Part shown: positions 57,644 to 64,000 of the stretch, piece by piece
Position numbering within the stretch: position 1 is the first letter of the stretch
Layout: each line of letters opens with the position of its first letter
Source: Edwardsiella piscicida
GTDB lineage: Bacteria > Pseudomonadota > Gammaproteobacteria > Enterobacterales > Enterobacteriaceae
Direction of reading: 5' to 3'
NCBI RefSeq assembly: GCF_001896205.1
Contig: NZ_MPNU01000001.1
Location: forward strand, 1,131,927-1,195,926
DNA: 64,000 nucleotides
Translations under genes and position numbers: made by a program
Notes under the pieces: model-generated
Databases searched by the model: none
The model's input: the letters and a program-made list of their open reading frames with translations, nothing else
What the model was told of the DNA's origin: nothing

Positions 57644-59998
57644 ATGAATCCTGAGCGTTCCGAACGCATAGAAATCCCCGTATTGCCGCTGCGCGATGTG
57701 GTGGTTTATCCGCACATGGTGATTCCGTTGTTTGTAGGCCGGGAAAAATCGATCCGGTGCCTGGAAGCCGCAATGGATCACGACAAGAAGATCCTGCTGG
57801 TGGCGCAAAAAGAGGCCTCGACCGATGAGCCGGGGATCAACGATCTGTTTACGGTCGGCACGGTAGCCTCCATTCTGCAGATGCTGAAGCTGCCCGATGG
57901 CACGGTAAAAGTGCTGGTTGAAGGGATCCAGCGCGCGCGCATTACCACACTGTCTGACGGCGGCGAACACTTTGCTGCCCAGGCGGAGTACCTGGATACG
58001 CCGGAGATGGAGGAGCGCGAGCAAGAGGTTCTGGTTCGCACCGCCATCAATCAGTTTGAAAGCTATATCAAGCTGAACAAAAAAATTCCGCCGGAGGTGC
58101 TGACGTCGCTGAACAGCATCGACGACGCCGCCCGTCTGGCCGACACTATCGCCGCCCATATGCCGCTGAAGCTGAACGATAAGCAGACGGTACTGGAGAT
58201 GTCCGACGTGGCGGAGCGTCTGGAATACCTGATGGCGATGATGGAGTCCGAGATCGATCTGCTGCAGGTAGAAAAACGCATCCGTAACCGGGTGAAGAAG
58301 CAGATGGAGAAGAGCCAGCGCGAGTATTATCTGAATGAGCAGATGAAGGCTATTCAGAAAGAGCTCGGCGAAATGGACGACGCGCCGGATGAGTTTGAGG
58401 CCCTGAAGCGCAAGATAGAAGCGGCCAAAATGCCGAAAGAGGCGCGCGAGAAGGCGGAGTCCGAGCTACAGAAGCTGAAGATGATGTCGCCGATGTCGGC
58501 GGAAGCGACCGTGGTGCGCAGCTATATCGACTGGATTGTGCAGGTGCCGTGGCATGCGCGCAGCAAGGTGAAAAAAGATCTGCGCAAAGCGCAGGAGACG
58601 CTCGACGCCGACCACTACGGTCTGGAGCGGGTCAAGGATCGCATCCTGGAATACCTGGCGGTACAGAGCCGGGTCAGCAAAATTAAAGGACCGATCCTGT
58701 GCCTGGTGGGGCCGCCGGGGGTAGGTAAGACCTCGCTGGGGCAGTCTATCGCCCGGGCGACCGGCCGCCAGTATGTGCGCATGGCGCTGGGCGGGGTGCG
58801 CGACGAGGCGGAGATCCGCGGTCACCGTCGGACCTACATCGGCTCCATGCCGGGTAAACTGATCCAGAAGATGGCCAAGGTGGGGGTGCGCAACCCGCTG
58901 TTCCTGTTAGATGAAATCGATAAGATGTCCTCTGACATGCGCGGCGATCCGGCCTCGGCGCTGCTGGAGGTCCTGGACCCGGAGCAGAACGTCGCCTTTA
59001 ACGATCACTATCTGGAGGTGGACTACGATCTGTCCGACGTGATGTTCGTCGCCACCTCTAACTCCATGAATATTCCGGCGCCGCTGCTGGACCGCATGGA
59101 GGTGATTCGCCTGTCCGGCTATACCGAGGATGAGAAGCTTAACATTGCCCGCCAGCACCTGCTGCCGAAGCAGATTGAGCGTAATGCGCTGAAGAAAGGC
59201 GAGCTAACGGTGGATGATAGCGCCATCGTTGGGATTATTCGCTACTACACCCGCGAAGCCGGGGTGCGTGCGCTGGAGCGTGAAATCTCCAAGCTATGTC
59301 GCAAGGCGGTGAAACAGCTGCTGCTGGATAAGTCGCTGCGCCATATTGAGATCAACGGCGATAACCTGAAGGATTACCTGGGCGTTCAGCGCTTTGACTA
59401 TGGCCGCGCCGACAGCGAAAACCGCGTGGGTCAGGTCACCGGCCTGGCCTGGACCGAGGTCGGCGGCGATCTGCTGACCATTGAAACCGCCTGTGTCCCG
59501 GGTAAGGGTAAGCTGACCTATACCGGCTCGCTGGGCGAAGTGATGCAGGAGTCGATTCAGGCGGCGCTGACCGTGGTGCGCGCGCGCGCCGACAAGCTGG
59601 GGATCAACCCGGATTTCTACGAGAAGCGCGATATCCACGTGCACGTACCGGAGGGGGCGACCCCGAAAGATGGTCCGAGCGCCGGTATTGCCATGTGTAC
59701 GGCGCTGGTCTCCTGCCTGACCGGTAATCCGGTGCGCGCCGACGTGGCGATGACCGGGGAGATTACGCTGCGTGGCCAGGTGCTGCCGATCGGCGGGCTG
59801 AAGGAGAAGCTGCTGGCGGCCCACCGCGGTGGGATCAAGACCGTGCTGATCCCGGACGACAACAAACGCGATCTGGAGGAGATGCCGGAGAACGTTCTGC
59901 GCGATCTCGACATCCATCCGGTGAAGCGGATCGACGAGGTTTTGGCCCTGGCGCTGCAGAATTCCCCGTTTGGGATGGACGTGGTGACGGCGAAATAG
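57644..59998 (+). CDS. lon: ATP-dependent protease Lon
   Basis: Hexameric cytosolic AAA+ protease degrading misfolded and regulatory proteins. The 784 residues equal E. coli Lon. Order: N-terminal LON substrate domain (about 1-205), coiled coil, Walker [10 protein letters not shown] (about 356-364), Walker [10 protein letters not shown], and the protease domain with the Ser-Lys dyad (Ser in [11 protein letters not shown] at about 679, Lys in [14 protein letters not shown] at about 722). Heat-shock regulation is suggested by the upstream promoter. Confidence 0.98.
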   Translation: MNPERSERIEIPVLPLRDVVVYPHMVIPLFVGREKSIRCLEAAMDHDKKILLVAQKEASTDEPGINDLFTVGTVASILQMLKLPDGTVKVLVEGIQRARITTLSDGGEHFAAQAEYLDTPEMEEREQEVLVRTAINQFESYIKLNKKIPPEVLTSLNSIDDAARLADTIAAHMPLKLNDKQTVLEMSDVAERLEYLMAMMESEIDLLQVEKRIRNRVKKQMEKSQREYYLNEQMKAIQKELGEMDDAPDEFEALKRKIEAAKMPKEAREKAESELQKLKMMSPMSAEATVVRSYIDWIVQVPWHARSKVKKDLRKAQETLDADHYGLERVKDRILEYLAVQSRVSKIKGPILCLVGPPGVGKTSLGQSIARATGRQYVRMALGGVRDEAEIRGHRRTYIGSMPGKLIQKMAKVGVRNPLFLLDEIDKMSSDMRGDPASALLEVLDPEQNVAFNDHYLEVDYDLSDVMFVATSNSMNIPAPLLDRMEVIRLSGYTEDEKLNIARQHLLPKQIERNALKKGELTVDDSAIVGIIRYYTREAGVRALEREISKLCRKAVKQLLLDKSLRHIEINGDNLKDYLGVQRFDYGRADSENRVGQVTGLAWTEVGGDLLTIETACVPGKGKLTYTGSLGEVMQESIQAALTVVRARADKLGINPDFYEKRDIHVHVPEGATPKDGPSAGIAMCTALVSCLTGNPVRADVAMTGEITLRGQVLPIGGLKEKLLAAHRGGIKTVLIPDDNKRDLEEMPENVLRDLDIHPVKRIDEVLALALQNSPFGMDVVTAK

Positions 59999-60030
59999 TG
60001 ATATATCGCAAAATACGTTGATAAAACATC

Positions 60031-60067
60031 GGCTGGCAGCGCATTTCGGGCTTGCCAGCCTTTTTTT
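60031..60067 (+). terminator. lon terminator
   Basis: GGCTGGCA-N14-TGCCAGCC is followed by seven T. Confidence 0.8.
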
Positions 60068-60214
60068 GTACGGCTAACGTAGAGCCCTGTCGGCCGTAGC
60101 AAGCGCCCGTGAAGCGCCTTGCCGGACAGAGACAGGCTAGATATAACTGCTGCGCAGCCGTACGGTAGGGAGAACGGTTTCCTGTACGGCGAGATTTCTA
60201 AAGGGGATGATAGA

Positions 60215-60487
60215 GTGAATAAATCACAACTGATCGACAAGATTGCTGAGGGTGCAGATATTTCCAAAGCGGCAGCCGGTCGCGCGCTGGATGCATTCAT
60301 TGCATCCGTGACCGAAAGCCTGCAGGAAGGTGACGCCGTCGCACTGGTCGGTTTTGGTACTTTTGACGTCCGCGAACGTGCTGCCCGCACTGGCCGTAAT
60401 CCGCAGACGGGCCAGGAAATTGATATTCCTGCCGCGAAAGTTCCGGGTTTCCGCGCGGGCAAAGCGCTGAAAGACGCCGTTAACTAA
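60215..60487 (+). CDS. hupB: DNA-binding protein HU-beta
   Basis: Nucleoid-associated histone-like protein, 90 residues as in E. coli. It begins (M)[20 protein letters not shown], has [22 protein letters not shown] across the DNA-binding arm (in the two segments VALVGFGTF and [13 protein letters not shown]), and ends KALKDAVN. The start is a GTG at 60215 after AGGGGA, the same codon used in E. coli. An upstream in-frame extension from 60119 is rejected. Confidence 0.97.
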   Translation: MNKSQLIDKIAEGADISKAAAGRALDAFIASVTESLQEGDAVALVGFGTFDVRERAARTGRNPQTGQEIDIPAAKVPGFRAGKALKDAVN

Positions 60488-60583
60488 GCCTATGGCGCGC
60501 TGCGCCGGGCGTCAGCGGGCGATGATTTCCATAAATCGCAAACAATCGACTGACGCCATGGCATAGCTAAGGTAAAATACAAG

Positions 60584-60609
60584 GCGCATCATGCTGATGC
60601 GCTTTTTTT
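60584..60609 (+). terminator. hupB terminator
   Basis: GCGCATCA-TGC-TGATGCGC is followed by seven T. Confidence 0.85.
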
Positions 60610-60771
60610 ATGGCGGGCAACTGCCTTCCCTAGACGCGGCGGCGCGATCGTCCGTCAGGGCAGCCTGAAGCAGTTAATCTATATCGTGTGCTGTGCGTAT
60701 ACGGGCCATGGCCTGGAACAAAGCGGAGTCACAACGTATTACCAACAATCACAGCGGAGTGTTGCCACACT

Positions 60772-62652
60772 ATGATGGACAATTTACGCGCGGCCGCCAA
60801 TCACGTCGTGCTCAAGGTTATCCTGGCTCTGATCATCATCTCGTTTGTGCTGACCGGGGTAGGTAATTATCTGATCGGCGGCTCCGGCGACTACGCGGCC
60901 AAGGTGGATGGCCAAGAGATCGGTCGGGCCCAGCTCGAACAGGCGGTGCAGAACGAGCGCAGCCGTCTGCAGCAGCAGCTGGGCGATCAGTTCTCCGTGC
61001 TGGCAGGAAACGAAGGCTATATGAAAGAGCTGCGCAAGCAGGTACTTTCTCGCATGATCGATGACGTGCTGCTCGATCAGTATGCCCAAAAGCTTAATCT
61101 GGCGATCAGCGATGCGCAGGTAAAAGAAGCGATCCGCGCGATGCCCTATTTCCAGACCGACAATCACTTCGATAACGCGAAGTATCTCGATATGGTGGCG
61201 CGTCTGGGCCTGAGCCCGGACGCCTACGCTCAGCTGATGCGTCAGCAGCTGGTGACCCAGCAGCTGATCCAGGGGTTCACCGCCACCGGCTTTACCCTGC
61301 CGGCAGAGGTCGACGCCCTGGCGGCGCTGACCATGCAGCAGCGTCAGGTCAGCCTGGCAACCATCGATATCAGCAAGCTGATGCCGCAGCAGCAGGTTAG
61401 CGACGCGGAGCTGCAGGGCTATTATCAGCAGCACCAGAGCAGCTTTATCGCCCCAGAGGCGGTCAAGGTACGCTATATCGAAATGGATGCCGCGGCCATC
61501 AACGATAAGATGACGGTCAGCGATGCGGAGATTAGCGCCTACTACGATCAGCATAAAGGCAGCTTTACCCAGCCGGCGCGCAGTGACTACAGCGTTATTC
61601 AGGTGAAGACAGAGGCGGAGGCTAAGGCCATCGCCGCGCAGCTGGCCAACGGCGCCGATTTCGCGACCCTGGCCAAGGAGAAGTCCACCGATATTATCTC
61701 CCGTAAAAACGGCGGCGAGCTGGGTTGGCTGGAGCCGGAAACCACGCCGGATGAGATCCGCGCGGCTAAGCTGAGCCATAAAGGGGATGTTTCCGCGCCG
61801 ATCGCGTCCAGCGTGGGATACCTGATCGTGCGTCTGAACGATATGCAGCCCGCGGTGGTTAAGCCGCTCTCTGAGGTGCGTGCCGAGATCGCCGATAAGG
61901 TGAAGCAGCAGAAGGCGCTGGATGCCTTCTATGCGCTGCAGCAGAAAGTGAGCGATGCGGCGACCAACGACAATGATTCGCTGGCCGGGGCAGAAGACGC
62001 CGCCGGGGTGAAGGCGACGGAGACCGGCTGGTTTGCCCGCGATAACGTACCGCAGGTGCTTAATTTTAAACCGGTGGTTCAGGCTATTTTCGACGGTTCC
62101 CTGTTCGGGGAAAACGGCACGCCGGGCAGTAACTCTGACGTGATCAGCGTCGAGGGCGATCGCGCCTTTGTACTGCGCGTCAGTGAGCACAAGCCGGAAG
62201 CGGTTAAACCCTTTGCTGAGGTGCGCGATCAGGTGACGGAGCTGCTGAAGCGTCAGAAGGCGATTGCCCAGGCGCGTAGCGAGGGCGAGAAGCTGCTGGC
62301 TGCGCTGCAGGCAGGCAAGGGCGACGCGGCGCTGAAGGCTGCCGGCCTGAGCTTTGGTGCCGAGCAGACGCTGACTCGCGCTTCAGAGGATCGTCAGCTG
62401 ACGGATACGGTATTCGCCATGCCGCACCCGCAGACCGATAAGCCGGTGTACGGGCTGTCGGCGGACCGCCATGACAACATTGAGCTGATTCGTCTGAACG
62501 CCGTCACGGCGGGTCATCTGTCGGCGGAGCAAATGAAGGCGTTCGCCTCTCAGATGCTCACCGGGGAGACCGGGATCACCTTCGATGCCCTGATGGATAA
62601 CCTGCGCGCTAATGCCAAGATCAAGCTGGGCGCGGCGGCAGATGTGCAGTAA
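60772..62652 (+). CDS. ppiD: Periplasmic folding chaperone PpiD
   Basis: Membrane-anchored chaperone at the Sec translocon exit. The 626 residues (E. coli 623) have one N-terminal helix (VILALIIISFVLTGVGNYL), a SurA-like chaperone region and a parvulin-type domain at about 265-360 (ADFATLAKEKSTD, GGELGWLEPE) that is thought inactive in this family. The ATG at 60772 (MMDNLRAAANHVVLK) is the family start; 28 upstream in-frame codons are unlike it. Confidence 0.95.
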   Translation: MMDNLRAAANHVVLKVILALIIISFVLTGVGNYLIGGSGDYAAKVDGQEIGRAQLEQAVQNERSRLQQQLGDQFSVLAGNEGYMKELRKQVLSRMIDDVLLDQYAQKLNLAISDAQVKEAIRAMPYFQTDNHFDNAKYLDMVARLGLSPDAYAQLMRQQLVTQQLIQGFTATGFTLPAEVDALAALTMQQRQVSLATIDISKLMPQQQVSDAELQGYYQQHQSSFIAPEAVKVRYIEMDAAAINDKMTVSDAEISAYYDQHKGSFTQPARSDYSVIQVKTEAEAKAIAAQLANGADFATLAKEKSTDIISRKNGGELGWLEPETTPDEIRAAKLSHKGDVSAPIASSVGYLIVRLNDMQPAVVKPLSEVRAEIADKVKQQKALDAFYALQQKVSDAATNDNDSLAGAEDAAGVKATETGWFARDNVPQVLNFKPVVQAIFDGSLFGENGTPGSNSDVISVEGDRAFVLRVSEHKPEAVKPFAEVRDQVTELLKRQKAIAQARSEGEKLLAALQAGKGDAALKAAGLSFGAEQTLTRASEDRQLTDTVFAMPHPQTDKPVYGLSADRHDNIELIRLNAVTAGHLSAEQMKAFASQMLTGETGITFDALMDNLRANAKIKLGAAADVQ

Positions 62653-62685
62653 TCCCCAGCGTTGTGGGTGATATGATGTAACAAC

Positions 62686-62709
62686 AAAAGGCCGCATTCG
62701 CGGCCTTTT
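62686..62709. terminator. ppiD terminator
   Basis: AAAAGGCCGC-ATTC-GCGGCCTTTT is a perfect ten-pair stem with short A and T flanks. Confidence 0.75.
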
Positions 62710-62794
62710 GCATATTGCGCGCTCCGGCTTTGCCGGCCCCCTCGCCGCAGGGCATCGTAAGGGACGATAACTCTCATCCCTAAGGAGCCCGGCC

Positions 62795-63130
62795 ATGAAT
62801 CCATTAACTCTGCTGTTATCTTCCCCACTCTGGATCGCTTTACTCTTTTTTCCCGCCGCGCCGCAGGCCGCCACGGCGCCAGCCGCGACACCGTCGGCGA
62901 GCCCCGCCACGCCCAGCGGTGGGGGCGCGGAGCGTGGGCGGGTGAATATCAATCAGGCGTCGGCGCAGGCGCTGTCCGAAGGGCTTAGCGGCATCGGCCT
63001 GGAGAAGGCCCGGGCGATCGTCGCCTTTCGTGAACAGCACGGCGCGTTTTCCCGTTTGGAGCAGCTGCTGCAGGTGAAGGGGATCGGCGCTGCGCTGCTG
63101 GAGAAGAACCGGGCGCGTCTGGCGCTCTAG
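62795..63130 (+). CDS. ybaV: ComEA-like helix-hairpin-helix protein YbaV
   Basis: A 111-residue exported DNA-binding-like protein: a hydrophobic signal segment (about 1-27), an Ala/Pro/Thr-rich linker, then a ComEA-type tandem helix-hairpin-helix (about 48-111) with VNINQASAQALSEGLSGIG and LEQLLQVKGIGAALLEKN. ComEA proteins bind DNA in the periplasm during uptake; the role of YbaV in enterobacteria is not established. The ATG follows AAGGAG. In E. coli fadM lies between ybaV and queC; it is absent here. Confidence 0.9.
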   Translation: MNPLTLLLSSPLWIALLFFPAAPQAATAPAATPSASPATPSGGGAERGRVNINQASAQALSEGLSGIGLEKARAIVAFREQHGAFSRLEQLLQVKGIGAALLEKNRARLAL

Positions 63131-63208
63131 CGATAGCGCGGCACCGCGCCGGCGTACGGGCGGTGTCGCGTAGTCTCCGCGTTTGGCGCAGGACGGCGAA
63201 AGGGGGGG

Positions 63209-63898
63209 TTACTGCAGCCCGCTCTTTTGCTTCAGCGCGGCCATCACCGCCGCCGGATCGGCCAGATACTGCTGCAGGCCATGGGCGCGCAGGTGGCAGG
63301 CGGCGCAGTGACCGCAGCCATCGCCCTGAATGCCGTTGTAGCAGGTCAGGGTGTCGTGGCGCACCCTCTCCAGCTGACCATAGTAGTCCGCCAGCGCCCA
63401 GGTCTCGGCTTTGTTGAGCCACATCAGCGGCGTTTCAAAGCGAATGTCGCGCGCCATGCCCAGGCAGACGGCGTGATTCAGCGCCTGCACGAACTGATCC
63501 CGACAGTCCGGATAGCCGGAGAAGTCGGTTTCACAGACGCCGGTGATCACGGCCTCAGCCTCAACCTGGTAGGCATAGATCGCCGCCAGGGTCAGAAACA
63601 GTACGTTGCGGCCGGGGACGAAGGTATTGGGAATGCCATCCTCGCTTTGGGTTGGCACGGGGATGTTATCCCGGGTCAGGCTACTGATGGCCAGCTCATT
63701 GAGCAGGCCGACGTCCAACACCTTGTGGGCGCTGGCGCCCAGCTGCTCGGCCAGCCGACGGGCTACGTCTATCTCGGCGCGGTGGCGCTGCCCGTAGTCA
63801 AAGGTGATGCAGTGGACATCATCATAGCGGTGCAACGCCTGGATCAGGCAGGTGGTCGAGTCCTGACCGCCACTGAAAACTACTACGGCGCGTTTCAT
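63209..63898 (-). CDS. queC: 7-cyano-7-deazaguanine synthase QueC
   Basis: ATP-dependent enzyme converting carboxydeazaguanine to preQ0 on the queuosine pathway. The 229 residues (E. coli 231) have the PP-loop SGGQDSTTC at about 9-17 and the zinc-binding Cys set [16 protein letters not shown] (about 189-204), preceded by the [10 protein letters not shown] segment. With queA and tgt it is the third queuosine gene in this window. Confidence 0.96.
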   Translation of the reverse strand: MKRAVVVFSGGQDSTTCLIQALHRYDDVHCITFDYGQRHRAEIDVARRLAEQLGASAHKVLDVGLLNELAISSLTRDNIPVPTQSEDGIPNTFVPGRNVLFLTLAAIYAYQVEAEAVITGVCETDFSGYPDCRDQFVQALNHAVCLGMARDIRFETPLMWLNKAETWALADYYGQLERVRHDTLTCYNGIQGDGCGHCAACHLRAHGLQQYLADPAAVMAALKQKSGLQ

Positions 63899-64000
63899 GC
63901 AATAACCTCAATTGTGCGCAAAAGAAAATATCTGTCGTATGGTAGCCGCTCAGCCCGGCGATGAACAGCCCGTCTCCGGCGCCGGCACCCAGGCCTGACA

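Overview
The window looks like chromosomal DNA of a GC-rich enterobacterium. Most of it follows the Escherichia coli 9-10 minute backbone: brnQ-proY, malZ, acpH-queA-tgt-yajC-secD-secF, nrdR-ribD-ribH-nusB-thiL-pgpA, dxs-ispA-xseB, thiI, yajL-panE, yajQ, yajR, ampG-yajG, bolA, tig-clpP-clpX-lon-hupB-ppiD-ybaV, queC. The high GC, the peroxiredoxin gene beside acpH, and the joining of yegD/dgcE and yfgG/pdeF to brnQ suggest Edwardsiella (Hafniaceae). That genus call is an inference from synteny and protein similarity recalled from memory.

Region 1 (1-9.5 kb) holds cyclic-di-GMP and membrane genes: yegD (Hsp70-like), dgcE (MASE1-PAS-PAS-GGDEF-degenerate EAL), a divergent MgtE-like protein, yfgG, and pdeF, whose EAL domain has lost nearly all its catalytic residues. 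Region 2 (10-24.3 kb) holds brnQ, proY, a small lipoprotein gene, ybdG/mscM, malZ with candidate MalT boxes, tsaA, acpH, then the queuosine and Sec genes queA-tgt-yajC-secD-secF.

Region 3 (24.4-37.4 kb) is the accessory part and lies where E. coli has yajD-tsx-yajI. A minus-strand five-gene operon encodes two short-chain dehydrogenases, two tandem-EthD proteins and an OFA-type MFS carrier. A divergent gene encodes an Old-Yellow-Enzyme/FAD/Fe-S reductase. Between them are two back-to-back sigma-54 promoters with near-ideal -24/-12 spacing. A sigma-54 enhancer-binding activator is encoded at the far end of the cluster, but a single-base frameshift splits its reading frame. A paralogous flavoenzyme, an APC permease and a MalY/PatB-type C-S lyase form a second minus-strand unit. 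The set reads as an uptake and redox pathway for a small, probably cyclic or unsaturated compound; the substrate is unknown. This is the best candidate for an undescribed system.

Region 4 (37.8-64 kb) returns to core genes: ribonucleotide reductase regulation, riboflavin, thiamine and isoprenoid synthesis, tRNA thiolation, pantothenate, peptidoglycan recycling, and the trigger factor-Clp-Lon proteostasis block with a sigma-32-like lon promoter. Compared with E. coli, cyoABCDE is missing between ampG and yajR, yajO is missing before dxs, and fadM is missing between ybaV and queC. No tRNA, rRNA, insertion sequence, prophage or CRISPR array was found.
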